Positions 44,160-57,192 of a stretch of DNA of 64,000 nucleotides are shown here, in pieces; within the stretch, counting starts at the first letter, position 1, and every line of letters starts with the position of its first letter. This DNA comes from Aldrovandia affinis. Its lineage: Eukaryota; Chordata; Actinopteri; Notacanthiformes; Halosauridae. The stretch covers positions 1,647,501-1,711,500 of the forward strand of contig JAINUG010000174.1 in the NCBI GenBank assembly GCA_029706075.1. Direction: 5' to 3'. Made by a program: the position numbers and the translations under genes. The notes below the pieces were generated by a model that saw only the letters and a list, made by a program, of their open reading frames with translations, searched no databases and was not told where the DNA came from.

Positions 44160-46627
44160 CAGGTTTGTCATAATTTTCCCTGTGTAGCTGTAATTTATGT
44201 TTCTCTGAAAAAGTCATTTTTTTCGGTAAGACCTGAAATTGCTTCTTTTGTTTATGCTGCTTCTTCAATGCCTCAGCCATGCCTTAGATAGTTTGAAACT
44301 TCCCCATGGCTGCCCTCAATGGGGGTCGATAATCTTTCAACGCTCTGAACAATTAAGTCTCTTTGCTAGAATATTTTACAGACTTCTCCTACAGCCATTG
44401 TATATCTTGCTACCAATAACACAGAAGCATACTGTACTGTATAAGCAAAGAGGTTTGGAGACAGATGCGTGTACCGTGTGCATCTTCCTATGCTGATTAT
44501 GCTCAGGTCAGTGAGCTTATGTACTTGTAATCTCTCCCTATCATTCAGAGAGACTCAAACTGGTTAAGAGGCTGTGGGGAGGGCCATAAAGCCAGAAATA
44601 TGAGACCATGAGCTGAGTTTATGTTCAGAAAGGACACATTTTTGATCAGTGTAACAGCAGTGTACTCTCTCCTTATTGCTCTTCAGTGCAGCCTATAGCT
44701 TGCCAGCTGAGTGAGTTTAATGGTCAATTTAATAGTGTGAGGCTGGGGACTGATAAATGTATTTATTTCATCTTCGTTCTGGAGTCACACCTGTAAACAA
44801 AGGGGCATTCTAGAATCTGGAACTCGTTTCACCTATGGATAAGAGTTAGAATCTAGATGATAAGAATTGACTGCATTCCCTAATTGTTCGATTTTTTGCT
44901 AGCTTGGTTTAAAAAAAAAGAAGTGACAAACAGGCCTGTTTCTTTTATGGACAATATCAAAACCCAGTAGACAACATTTTCAGACTGGAGCTCCTGCCAC
45001 TTCATTATAAATAAATGTAATGGACCAGTGAAGAAAGCATTCCAGCGCTGCATATTCTCTTTTGTTTGTGGAATGGGTGATGAGAGGAATTGGCTGGGAT
45101 CAGTGTCTCTGATGATCAGCTTTAGGGCAACTGGCAAACTCCTCTCGACTGTAGAGTGAACCATTCTCACACGTACTGAGTTTCCTCCAGAATAGTATCC
45201 CAGCAGCACCGCTGATGACACACCTCTGCAATAACAGTTCAGCCACTTCAACTCTTACCATCTGGTTTGTGATCCATAACTGAAACTGTCCATCTAGTCA
45301 ATCTGGGTCACCACTGGAGGTCCCCCTAATATTCAAAACAGTCCTATCTGTACTGCCCCGCTAAATAATTTGCACATCTAGATATAAAGCATCTGCTAAA
45401 CATATAAAAAAGATATATGTCCTATCCCCCCAATATTTAATATATGGTTACACTCCTTGTTGTAATCTCACGTATGCATTCTAGATGTACCTATACACAG
45501 AGCTTTGAGAGCCCTTTGTTGTCTAATTTGTCGGTTATTGTCCTATTTTTGTATCAACCTTCTACCGAAGACCTGATGAAAGTGATCTCTTTTTTCCCCG
45601 TGCGGAAATAGGATCAAACAAACAGACTTAAACGGCATAAGGACAAATGCAATTCAAACCGACAAGACTTAAATTTATCGGGCTTTGATCAGACCAACCT
45701 CATCCTTATAAGGATTCACGTTACGCTCGTAAGGACTGAAAATACAGGAAACAGGAAAAGGTCTTAATCTGACATTCTCCAAGAATAAAAGTTAAACAAA
45801 GTACAATTATACTTGATTTATTCAGCATTTTGGGGATAAAGCAATTAAGTAAGGTAGTTGTTCCCCATGTTTGTCCATAATATTTGTGCCAAATGATACA
45901 TAGAAAATTAATTTGATGTAAAAATGAATAGAAGGGCAATAAACAAGGGTAGTTTAATATAACGTATCATTAAACATGTTATGGGTTCAAGTATCCCACA
46001 CAATTAATTGTAGAAATATTTCAAGTATTTGGTGGAAATATATATTCCGATGTGTTTAATGATGATTAAGGAGTTCAACATTTTAGCAATACATGCATGT
46101 ATTGAAACTGCCTGGTTAAAATGGTTAGCATAGTATAGTAACTCTCTGAAGACCACAATGATTGAAACATGTTACTATATACTGTCCTGAGATATAGTGA
46201 GTGATTGTTAGTCCATCAGACATCTGCCTGGCACCGCAACAGGCTAAATTCACGAGAAATAATTTTGGCCTCAATATCTTATGGGAAGAAATGATGCAGA
46301 TTCTGCAGTATGGTGTGCATGCTGAATTCCAAATGACAATGGATGCACTCTGTGCATTACGCAGAAGGTATTGATGGCAGAGATGTACCAATAATGACAA
46401 CATGATGTGCTTTATTGAAGTACCACCACTCTGCTTGCCATGTAGTGCACAGGCTATTAACATGCACTTACCCACAGCTATTAACATGAACTCACACGCG
46501 TCTGCCAGACAATCGTGAGACTAAATAAATCAATTTGAGGTCTAATTGAGAGAAGGTTTCAAAGGGCCTAGTCTAATTGATGTGAGATTTTATGAGAAGG
46601 ATTTTGTGAGAAGGACCAACCACCAAC
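42373..46627. other. gene-poor sequence
   Basis: No supported gene. It contains a (TTA)n tract at about 44119-44158. The segment 43620-43900 is less AT-rich and open in more than one frame, and is a candidate conserved element but unproven. Confidence 0.4.
44119..44158. repeat. (TTA)n microsatellite
   Basis: About 13 TTA units. Confidence 0.9.
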
Positions 46628-46803
46628 ATGGTTCAGTGTGGCTCTGTTGGTAGAGCATGGCGTTGGCAACGCTTAGGTTGTGGGTTCATTTCCTACTGGG
46701 ACCACATATACTGAAAAATGTATGCATTCATTACTGTAAGTCGCTTTGGATAAAAGTGTCTGCTAAATGGCATATATTATTATTATTATTATTATATTAT
46801 ATT
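46628..46803 (+). repeat. tRNA-derived SINE with L2-type tail
   Basis: GTGTGGCTCTGTTGGTAGAG (A-box), GGTTGTGGGTTCATTTCC (B-box), GGGACCACATATACTG, then the L2-shared tail GTAAGTCGCTTTGGATAAAA GTGTCTGCTAAATGG, ending in (TTA)n. It is a full-length member of the family seen as a head at 37335-37432. Confidence 0.85.
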
Positions 46804-47885
46804 ATGCTCATAAGGACTGAGAATCCAGGAAGGAGGAAAGGCTGTGGGCTGGCTTTGTTTTAAAGGGCAAGAGATGTTCGCCTTTTCAACTTTTAAAATC
46901 CCTGCTGTTTTAATGAAATTCATAAATAGAACAGTCTCTAAGAAAAAAGTTAAATTCAGGATATATATTTCCACTGAATACCTGAAATATTAAATGAAAT
47001 GAAATGTGTGGAATATTGCCACCCATAATGATGCATTCTATTGTTAGCTGTTGAAATGTTCAATTATGTTCTATGTATCATACCACAAATATTAGAGGGA
47101 AACAACTACATTTGTGCCAAATTAATCAAGTATAATGACATTCTTTAATTCAACATTTTTCTTAGAGAATGTTCTATTTTATAAATTATATTAATAAAAC
47201 AGTGGGGATTGTGAAGTTGGAGACAGGCGGACATCTCCTGCTCTTTAGAAACAGCCCCACCCTTTGTCCAGGCACCGCAGATTTCAGGCAACACCTTTCC
47301 TGGATTTTCAGCATACAGCATCTTTACAAGCATAAGGTTGGTTTAATTCAGTCTGGATTAAGCCTGCTTTGTTTGAGTGAATTGCAATGAATTAAACACT
47401 ATTCCAATAACCTGTGCAGATATCATTGCAGCCCCTTGAGAAGAATGGTCATATGAAGATGCCTGCGGGCATTCAGAAGGCAGATAATCTCTGTTTATTC
47501 AACCGCAATGGTCCCGTTTAATTATGCACCTCGCCCCACTGTAAAGAAGCGGAGCAAACACTACCCAGGGAATATTGTTTTTAATTATCAGGTGATTAAG
47601 AAGAACCTAAGGTTCCTGGAGGGGGCCAAGAAGTCAGACCCCTCAACGTGAAACAGCTTTCAACCATCTGTCATGATACTACAAACCAGAGACAGGACAG
47701 GCCACAAAGTGCCAGGTTTTATAGACGATTCTTCATGACGCTCAAACATGAACATATTGAGCACAAGCGGAGAAAGGATAACCTGCTAGGATTACATTCA
47801 GATTATCTGTCAGGATGGTAGATGATATTAAGAACAGAAGAATGTTTGATGACAAGACCATCTAGGCTCACCATCTACAGTAGGC
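46804..47885. other. gene-poor sequence
   Basis: No supported gene. The segment 47500-47620 (GTTTAATTATGCACCTCG and TTTTTAATTATCAGGTG) has homeodomain-core words and may be regulatory. Confidence 0.35.
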
Positions 47886-47889
47886 TCAC

Positions 47890-48065
47890 CATTTTGCCTC
47901 CTGCCTTGATTCTGAAGAGTATCTATCATTGTGCTAAGCCTGGTCTCGAACACCCCAAGGGTCTCTACCTCTACCACCTGACCCGACAAGCTGTTCCATA
48001 CATTAACAACTCTCTGAGAGAATAAGCACGTCTTGGTATCGGTGCCAAATTTGAATGTAATTTAA
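47890..48065 (+). repeat. decayed fish interspersed repeat
   Basis: CTCGAACACCCCAAGGGTCT, CACCTGACCCGACAAGCTGT and TCCATACATTAACAACTCTC follow a repeat widely found in fish intergenic DNA. Class not determined. Confidence 0.45.
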
Positions 48066-51000
48066 TTAAATTTACATTTATCCTTGACCAGAGGGTGAAC
48101 AAAGCACATTTTGCAATGGCACAGCTGGCTTCAGTTCTCTATACAGAACATAGATCACTGGGTCACACCTGGCTATGCCAGAATGAGCTCACGGCTCTGT
48201 CCTGCAAAGTACATCACAAAGCAGGGCTTAACTCCCCTTCGCCTCGCTGTGCTTCTCCGACGGGTGTAGCCAGCCGCCTTCAGCTCAGCAGCGTCGGACG
48301 CTAACGAATGTGCACTGTGATTCAGGCGAGACTGAGGCTCTGCACATTCGTGACTGTGACCTTATTAAGCGCAAATTCCTTTCAGGCAGATATGGATATC
48401 ACAGAGCTAACGGGACATTGCTGACAGCAACAGTTTGATTTCAGTGTCTGTTAAAATGTCATGCTAATAAGGAATGAACACTGCTTCCGTCCCTGGAAAC
48501 TGTACATTTAGCGATGGCCATGGCATCTGGATTTATAAGGGCTTTTGAAAGAACGATAAGATGTAAGAAGTGTGAAAAGGGGAATTAGGTGATGAGAACC
48601 TGAGATTGGAGAACTGGGTATCCCAACAGAGCGAGCCTATTGTGGAGATGAATTGTCCACTACTCTCTCAGAAGAACCAAGCTAACAATCGATTTGTACT
48701 TTGTACAGTTGTCACAACTCCATGAGGAGGCATGAAGCGAGAGGTTATTGACTTGTTATTTCCTTGCTATATTATACAATCCACATAAGAGTTGCGAGGA
48801 TTAAAATGTTATACCAAGGACATTTGATATGATCTGAAGGATCTCCTTAATTACTACAGTCCACGGTTGTCTCAGCCCCTCCCTCCCTTCACATTTCTCA
48901 TTTCAGAGAGCGGGTAGAGAGGACGAGAGCGGAGAGAGATAGGGAGGGAGAGAGCAGGTTGATGAACGGGCTGGATTGGGACCGATGAGATTGCCAAAGG
49001 TTTTGCCCTCTTTGCCCTTTCCAGAGAAGTGTCCTGTGGGCCTGGAACTGCAGTAAGGGAACAATAGTCTCACACAAAAGAAGCCCATTCACAACACTGA
49101 AATCCTTCTGTAGATTTATTCAGACCTCCGAACGGGGAAGAGGGACACAGGGGAATGGTACAGATATCCAAAAATGTATTGATTCATCAAAATAAATTGA
49201 TCAATAAAAAATGCAATTCTCCTTATAGAGGTGCTACTTTATTTTACACCTCGCTGGCCTGTTGAAGCGAAGAACACTCGGCTATCTGCCACCGCTTGGA
49301 AACACAATGGTGTCAATAATGAATGCAGCTACCTCACAGAGCTGTCACATCTTAGCATGATATCTGAGGCCTGAAGGATTCTGGAAGTTAACGCAGCCTA
49401 CCTTTCCCCACACGGATCCTGATTGGTTTGAAAAAAAAACGAATGAAAGAGAAAACCAAAATATTCAAACGCAGGTTCGTTAATATAAAAATAGTTCCGC
49501 TCTATATTTAGAACTTCAAAGGTAGCCTCAGACGTTGACTCGATTAGGCTCTTCCGCGAAGCTTGAGGAAAGCGGCAACAGCTGCACTCTGGCACCCTGC
49601 CGTTTCAGCATTGTTCTGGGACACACAGTGTGCGTGTGTGTGTGTGTGTGTGTGTGCGCATGTGTGTGTGCGTGCAGGTTTTTGTGCAACAACAGGCGCT
49701 TCCTGCAGCGCGCTGGCATTACCACCTTCCTCCCCACCAGCACCTCCAGTTCATCAATGATTCATGATTACACAAGCGATTCTGCTTCTGCTCAGCCCGA
49801 CCACCCACTTGCTACAAGGCAACTCCGACGTGACGCTGGCAGGATTAATTGCTTCTCGCCTTTCCTGTGAGAGTGTGACAGTTTTGTCTCCGAGGCCTGA
49901 AAAGCAGAATTAAAACACAAAACATGGAGCATTGTGTCAGCGGTGAGGTGTATTTGTTAAAGAAATGGACGTTTAACCAGGTCTCAGGGACAGGTCTCTT
50001 CGGGGCAGTGCTGTTGGACCCTTAAGCAAGGGACCGAATTGCTTGGATGTCTGATAAGCTAAGTTAAATAGTGCATTGTTAAAAGCAGTACATATAGTAC
50101 AAGGGAAGAAATGTTTGTTAATCTGACAATAGGACGAGTATTCAATCCTTTCAGGAGTTGCGTAAAGACCTGGTGCAGTAATAGTATCTCTTGTGTGACA
50201 TAATATATTTGCTACACAACCATCTCCATCCAGGACAGACTGTGAAGCTTTTTTAAAAAACCTTTTAGATACTATTCACTTATGCATCTGGATATTCACT
50301 GAAGAAATTCTGTTTCTTTGTTCCAACAGCTACATTTACAGAGGACTCGAACCCGCAACCCTGTGGTCACAAGTACTCATTTCCCAAATCTCCATTCTAC
50401 CATCTTTGCATGTCCCTTGCCATTGATCGCTGAGTGTCCTCTTTAACTGCACATCTTTAAAGTTCACAGACTGAGAGGGTCCAGGACTTCCCACGTGGAG
50501 CAAAGTGAGCCTTTACAAAGAAAGTGCTCTAAATGGGAAGTGCAAAGGCTTGCTCCGCACTCTAAATGTCATCCACACCAGGAGGGGGAGAAACAGGAAA
50601 ACAAAACAAGCACTCCAAAAAAGTCTTCCCACGCCAACACCGACAATCATTCCCTGGGTGACATTCCGCTTTGAGGAACTCAAGGTTTACACGGAGGTGC
50701 GAAGTGACTAATGGTTCCTTGGAAAGAGCCTTTCGGAGCGAAAAGGAGTATGGAGGCACAGTCTCCGGGCTGTGGGTCTGGATGGATAGATGGCGGTCGG
50801 GATAATCTTTCATCACCTCCCTCGTTCTCCACTGGCATCCTTCGTTGGCATCGTTCTCCTTTCTTGGTTTCCATGATTATGTTTCAAGACTATTTGTGCA
50901 CAAGCGAATTATGCCGTTAATTAGGTGTTGTACTCCTTTCTTCACTAAATGATTATGTGAAGTGAGTCAAGGATACAGGGGAATGAAGGAAAGCAAACAT

Positions 51001-51381
51001 TCAATAGCTAATCATTTCGGGGTGTATAAATCCAGTTTTGATCTTTGTTTGCACATAATTAGTTCAATATCAGTGGTTTATGCACCCCTGTGTGATTCTG
51101 CCTTGAACACCTAAGCTAGGGCAGCTTCAGTCATGTGTCGATGCAAGCTGTAATGAGATAACTGTTTACAAAGACTGTTCAGAGGTGAACAGGTTTGAGT
51201 TTTCCCTGCGATAAATGAATTGCTGCTCTGACTTCAATAGATCTAATTGTTTTCCCCAAGTTTCTTGATCACCCAGATGTGCTTGTGTCCATGCTCAGTT
51301 CAGCACAGTGGTGTTAGGCCACTGCAATTGAATGCCTGGGAACCCCATGCTTATTGACGGCTATTTCTCTCTCCTTAAATG
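48066..51381. other. gene-poor sequence
   Basis: No supported gene. It contains a (GT)n tract at about 49629-49672, and at about 50332-50375 a short tRNA-like SINE relic (GACTCGAACCCGCAACCC). Confidence 0.4.
49629..49672. repeat. (GT)n microsatellite, interrupted
   Basis: GT dinucleotides broken by GC pairs. The open frames on both strands here (poly-Val/Cys or poly-His/Thr) are artefacts of the repeat. Confidence 0.9.
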
Positions 51382-51574
51382 AAAGGAGAACGCTCCCAGA
51401 TTTAAAATAATGTTCATGCTTTTCCTTACCTCAAAAAGATGTGGTTAGATTTTTTCGACAGTCTCTCTCTGGCTACTGGAGCAGCTATGAGGCTGCCGAA
51501 AAAAATCCAACCACATTTTTTTCGAGGTTAGGAAAAACATATCAAATTATAGAAATCTGGGAGCTTTCCCCTTT
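51382..51574. mobile_element. long fold-back (hairpin) MITE
   Basis: The 193-bp unit is a near-complete inverted repeat. Left arm: AAAGGAGAACGCTCCCAG, CTTTTCCTTACCTC, ATGTGGTTAGATTTTTTCG. Right arm reversed: AAAGGGGAAAGCTCCCAG, TTTTTCCTAACCTC, ATGTGGTTGGATTTTTTTCG. The loop is about 30 bases around 51465-51494. TTAA lies just outside on the left (51375-51378) and overlaps the right end, so a TTAA-inserting origin is possible. Confidence 0.8.
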
Positions 51575-53265
51575 AAGTACAAATGTCTGCCGGGTGTGTC
51601 AGAGGGTGTTAGAGCATTACCACCAATTTCTGGTCGTTCACACAACCGTGCCTTGGTCTTGACATCTGGATTCTTATGACCTGGACTCTGGATCCCCATC
51701 TGAACTGTTGTTCCTGGCACTGTGCACGGAGCTATTAAATTGGTATCTGCTTATTTTCAATGTTTCGGCTGTAGGGAGGTGGACCGGCGCGAGATGCTGC
51801 AGTACCACCGACGACAGTGTGGGAGGAACAGACAGCAAAGCTAAACGTTTCACATTAATGAGCAGATGTTGAGAAGCTGTGAAATGAGCAGTCGGGAGGA
51901 CGGGATACTGTGTCTGTTCCCAGTTAGTTCTCTACGCGAGCCTTGCCAGAGTTATAAGCTCTGGGTGGCTTTGATGAGGCTTCTTTTCTGGACAGTTTTG
52001 CCTAAAGACTTGTGCTTTAAGGCTTAAATCTGTCAGCTCCTTGTTAATCTGGAGAGTTTTGATTTCCTACCAATTTTTTGGCTTCGTGGAGTATGTCTTT
52101 GTGCTTTTGTAGCTGTGTGGATGCATACCAATATTCCTGTATGTTTTATCCAATTTGCTGCATAACTACAGCTCAACTCAATAACACAACAGTTCCTAGC
52201 TGGCACTGAGAACCTGTTCTAGCCAGAGTTATACTTTCAGTATATGAATTTTATACTTTACTATGAATGCCTAATATGTGGTTTGGGGTTGTGCAAAATA
52301 TATGGTCTTGTGAAAATATACATACATTCTGGGAAAAATAAAATAAAATAAAATAAAATCATCAGTACACAGTACTGAATGCTCAGCCTTGAGCAAATTA
52401 CAACCACTTCCCTGATATGAGGTGAAGAGCTAAATGAAACATGGGGAACATGTGAAGTGCCGCCACAGAATGTTCTAGATATTTTCCCTCAGGGCTTTGT
52501 GTGGAAAAGGAGTTGAACTGGCATGTGATGTATTCATTGTAACAACTGCTAAGATTTGTTACTAACTTTATAGTTCATTTTGCACACTCTTTGATGGCAT
52601 ACATTCATAAGCTCAGGCCTGCAAAAGCTGATCAGTGCTGCAGGATTGGGTTAGCTCTGGCCCACGACTGTGCCATCCCAAATTTTACCCTGGGGCGTTA
52701 AGCACCTGTGAGTCACTGTCCTCTGCCTTCCTCACTGGAACTGTGACAGTGACTGCTAACCATCAATTTTCAAGAGCTGAGCCTGAGAAGTGTTAGGGTT
52801 ATGTGTGATTGGCTACTGCAGTCATTATGAACGCTGTGATTAGAAACAGAACCAATCCAGGAGCTCTCATGATAATTATTCATAAGTCAATTACTCATCC
52901 GGAGCCCTTTCAGGTTCAGCAATAACAGGGCAGAACTTTCAGCGTGAGACCAAGTGAATTATCTCATTAGTGAGTGTCTCCGCTTTACCAAAGTGCACTA
53001 AACACTGTGCTGAGCCAATCACATGAACCGGGTCTGTTCCTTCCCTTGCTTTGCCACGGCCCATTTCCCCCTACTGACAGACACATGGGGGAGACACACT
53101 GACACATGGGGGCACGAAGATGAGGCGGAGAGACATGCTGTTTCACTATCTGCAACATCACAAGGCAGAAATTGCTGGCGGACACGGTTCGTCAGAACGC
53201 ACAAACGGCTAAAAGGCTTAAGATGAAGGCGCCACTGTTAAGAACTTTATATTATTTATTTATTT
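51575..53265. other. gene-poor sequence
   Basis: No supported gene. A short (TAAAA)n tract lies at about 52338-52360. Confidence 0.4.
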
Positions 53266-53600
53266 TTGAAATTTTGTTTATTCAGATTTTTTTTCTCCCA
53301 AATTGGTAGCAAATTGTACCCTATTTCTAATTCAACTATCCCTTCTCTGGTACTATGAGCTCGCCGCTGTAACCCTGGGACTGACAGTGACAAAGGCGCC
53401 GAACCGCCTCCTCTGAGACAGAAGTCGCCAAGCTGTCAATCGTAATACACACAGAGCTACTTTGCACACGGCGAGCTCCTGCCGGCTTCCCTCCCACTGG
53501 GACAGACAGCCAATTTCCGCCCCCGAACCCCCGCCGCAGTGGGAAACTTGCACTCCAGGCAAGAGCCTTTACCGTTACACCACCCGGGGGGCCACAGGCT
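53266..53600 (-). repeat. composite SINE copy, minus strand, different tRNA-like head
   Basis: Read on the minus strand: head GGGTGGTGTAACGGTAAAGG and CTTGCCTGGAGTGCAAG. The body has AATTGGCTGTCTGTCCCA and GGGAGGGAAGCCGGCAGGAG. The tail is AGGGTACAATTTGCTACCAA ATTGGGAG, then A-rich. The 3' half matches the other composite SINEs, but the head is of another tRNA type. Confidence 0.75.
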
Positions 53601-55315
53601 GTGATTCGAAGGATCTGCCTACTTGTATTAACGGATGACGGCATCATTTATTCATGAAGGCGGAGCACAGCTGAGACTCATCTAAGACACTGGGTGATCA
53701 GAAATGACATCATGCTTTTAATGCCCAGGGACAATGGCACTGACAAAAATAGAACAAATCACACCAAGCAGTCGATCAAAATATCGAACGTCAGCTTGAT
53801 TTGTGCAGTCAGAGCGAGGGAAGCAGCCTATCACTCGTTTATTCTGCACCACGGCCACCCTCTTACGTATCACCTAATAAACAAAACCCTCGAACAGAGA
53901 AGGAGACGGACCTTTGGCGGCTTCGCATCTACAAGTTTACTCGCGCGCGGTCCCAAACATCGCACACTTTTTAATGAACCGCAGTGACCAGGGGAAACTC
54001 TGCTAGGATCTTTCTAAAATAGGCTCTCATCTCTCTCTGTCGAGCGGGACCGCAAACTCCCGAGGCGTCTGCAGAGGCTGGTGGCCTGTGTGATGGATTT
54101 CGCCTGCTGAGATTAATCTCCGTACGGCCCCGATGGGAAAATGGTCCAGTGCCAGTTTAGACCCTCATTTCCCCTCAGCCTGTGGGGGCCCGGGCGCCAG
54201 GCCCCTGCGCCTAATTCGTTTCACTTAAGGAAGGTAAAGTGTTCTTCCAGCACTCCTACTGTTCCAGGAACCCCCCGTTAATAATCCTCATATCCTCCTA
54301 GATGATGGATTTAGGGGACATTATTTGCTGGCCACCATACTTTTTTTTTTCAGGGACAGGTGTGAATCTAGTGACCCAGGAGGGGAGTACTGTAGAATAA
54401 CTTTAGCAAAAGCCAAAATGAAAAACAGAACGGATGAGTTATATGTATTTTTTTTAAAGGAGAGAGAGAGAGAGAGAGAGAGCGCAGATAACGGTGTAAT
54501 TAAGAGTCGTTAAATTTGAAATGTAACTCAGTGTCATCGGGTCGTTCCAGCTGTTGCAGGTGCTTTAGTGAGTTTTCTTGTTACATATCCTCATTCACAC
54601 TCATTCAATTGCTTTTGCTGTATGTCTGCTCACTTAAAAAAGTGTAACTTTCCTCAAGCAGAATGCAAGCCATCCCGTCAAGCGAGATTAACGAGTTACC
54701 TTGAGTTTGTCTTTCCCAAACTGTTATGGATAAGGACTTTCAATTCATTAAAATAAATCAAATCATTTTATTTGACCAAATATGTAATTGCTAGATCCAC
54801 AATATCCAAAATTGAAACAAACAAAATCTGATTCTTCAGAGCTGAAGGAAGGCGAAGGACCTCAACTTCCATTGGTGGCCTCTGATTTTGCCTGTCCCAA
54901 ATCATTCATAAAATGAGAAATTAAAACTCCAATGTAAAAATCCTAATGAGTAATGTGTAGTGGAAAAATGTACTATCCAAAATGTTCTCTTAATAACTCT
55001 TCTCGGGAAATTATGTGACACAGAAGTGCTATTCATCAGAGTCATAGGAATATAATAAACACTACAATATATTCACCATAACTATTTCACCCCAAGCCCT
55101 TAAGGACAGCAGTAGATTTTTTTGAACTCTTTACTGGCCCTTTGGCAGAGATCTTTATGACATATGAAAATGGAAAATGTGAGGAATTGTGATGACATTG
55201 AACCATTAAGGGAACTCTATGACACACATTAGTCATGCTCTGTCGACAGGTTCAGCTTCCTCAGCTAGCGTGGGCTCCTCCAAACCTAATTAATTTGTTG
55301 TTATACATCACATTT
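53601..55315. other. gene-poor sequence, partly GC-rich
   Basis: Contains a GC-rich part at 53990-54220 and a (GA)n tract at about 54461-54482. No gene is supported. Confidence 0.4.
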
Positions 55316-55480
55316 GCAGCCGGGGTGACAAACGATTTAACGAGCGGCTGTGGAGCCTCTAATTACCGCCGCAATTAGAAATGTAATTACGGGGTTCTCC
55401 GACTGCTCGCTGGGCGATATAACAGAGATGTAATGAACATCGCATCTAACTGGTAGGCAGTTTGTCACACGCGAGGACAT
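55316..55480. promoter_or_regulatory. candidate homeodomain-site cluster
   Basis: Three ATTA-core words, TAATTA (55360), CAATTAG (55372) and GTAATTA (55383), fall within 30 bases in a locally balanced-GC segment with CpGs. This is typical of developmental enhancers in gene-poor DNA, but there is no direct proof of function. Confidence 0.3.
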
Positions 55481-55952
55481 CCCACTATCACAGACTGAGC
55501 ACATCTCCACAGGCCGGACAATGCTGTCCTTTGGTTAGAAAAGAAAGAGTTTAAAAAGAAACACAGGGGTGTCTATAAATCAATTTATCGCAGATAAAAC
55601 CATTATCTCCTACTTCCTAATTCCAACAGATAAACTGCTTTAATTAGCGTTTAAAGCAGTGATAAAGCATGTTGCGATCCAGTATCCACCGGTCGGTACT
55701 CCGAGGCTCTTGATATACAGTATTTAACATGCACCATCGGTCTTTTCTGTGTCAAATATTTATTAGGGAGAAATTGTGAACCGCATACCGTATAGGGTAG
55801 GTATCCAATTGGCCCGATACAGTGCCTTCCTCTTCAAGGTTCCTCAGGCCCGTATATTACTGGTGAGAGTCACATAATTCTCCGAACATGCTGATTTACT
55901 GTACAGGATAGTACTGGAACTGAACTCTCCCAGGAGACATGACAACTTTCGC

Positions 55953-55972
55953 TTTTTTTTTTTTTTTTTTTT
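55953..55972. repeat. poly(T) tract
   Basis: About 20 T in a row. Confidence 0.9.
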
Positions 55973-56922
55973 GCTGATCAATTTCCGAGCGTATCCAACT
56001 TTTTAAAATGTCGAGCAGCGCAACGCTCAGCCGCTGTCCTGTCAGCTGCTGGATGAAGTAAATCGCACACTTCAGAGCGCGGCGGAACAGAGACCCGAGT
56101 GTATGTGCACACCGCAGGGACACACAAACACACAAGTGGGGCTTAAAATGAGGCGCCGTTCCACTTGGACAGCTCCTGAGCGCGGCACTGCCGAGGCCGA
56201 AGTAAACATCCCTCCTACAGCAGCGAGTCGGTTGGAACTGCTGAAGACTTAAAACGATTTTTACAAAACTGTCTATTTATATTGACTTAGTCACGCTCCG
56301 TTGTGCTAATGATGAAAACGACATACATTTTCACAGCATTGTCAACAAGCAGCTTCCAAACCTTTCAGAATAATATTGAGAGGCCAGTTAATGCTCTTTT
56401 AGAGCTTACACATCTGCCATCTACACCACGCCAGTAACAACTGTGGGTACGAATCCCTCAGAGCAATGCATAATTGGCCATAGTGTGACCCAGGGAGGAA
56501 GGGAATCAATCAGCAGGGTACTCTGTGCTTTATCACTTCTCTGGCCAATCAGGAGCTGCATCAGTTGTGCAGTCCTCCGGTGCAGTAACAGTGGCAGCGC
56601 AGCTTTCAGACTGCAGTGGCAACTGACTGCACAAGGTTTGGGGGAAGCATGTGTTTGCAAGGGCCCTTGAGAATCAATGAAAAATGTTACAATGACATGA
56701 CTGGCCTACAACTGAGATTGGACAATCAACATTGTGGTGGCTGAGTATGGAGGGTACAGCTCAGTCTGTTTTGTTTGTGTGTGAGTGTGCGCGCGTTCGT
56801 GCGTGCGTGCGTGTGTGCGTGCGTGTCTCTGTGTGTGTTTTGACTCAAGATCAGAGGCAAAAAGACAAAGATTCCAGAGGCTTCAGTGAGAGTGCTAATA
56901 TCATTGCCTCTTCAGGTACCAG
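55973..56922. other. unassigned sequence with (GT/GCGT)n tract
   Basis: Contains a GT/GCGTGC-rich tract at about 56776-56838. The block 56440-56700 looks like a diverged interspersed repeat but could not be assigned. Confidence 0.4.
56776..56838. repeat. GT / GCGT simple repeat
   Basis: Alternating GTGTGT and GCGTGCGT units, potentially Z-DNA forming. Confidence 0.85.
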
Positions 56923-57192
56923 ACTTGAACATATTGTCATACCCTTTCTCCCTGTTAGACTCATTCCGAGTGATGTTAATTCCACCACCAGCACACCTGA
57001 TTCAACTAATCAATGCTCGTTAAGTAGTTAACAAGTTGAATGAGGTGTGCTGCTGGTGGAATTGAACAAACACATGGACCGGCCGGGTGTACTCGAGTAG
57101 AGGTTTGGGAAACACTTCAACATTGTCATTTTGTTATGACATCACTCGGAATGAGTCTAACAGGGAGAAAGGGTATGACAATGTGTTCAAGT
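56923..57192. mobile_element. nested inverted-repeat element
   Basis: Outer arms 56923-56976 and 57139-57192 are about 54-bp near-perfect inverted repeats, each with ACCCTTTCTCCCTGTTAGAC (reversed on the right). Inside lies a second inverted pair, CCACCACCAGCACACCT and its reverse AGGTGTGCTGCTGGTGG (about 56983-57058), around a TTAAGTAGTTAA centre. About 78 bases between the inner and outer right arms have no left partner. Confidence 0.75.

Noticed and set aside
49528-49870. Cys/Val-rich and His/Thr-rich open frames
   Set aside because: Produced by the (GT)n microsatellite. The frames at 2676-2906, 12485-12814 and 18230-18424 are likewise microsatellite artefacts.
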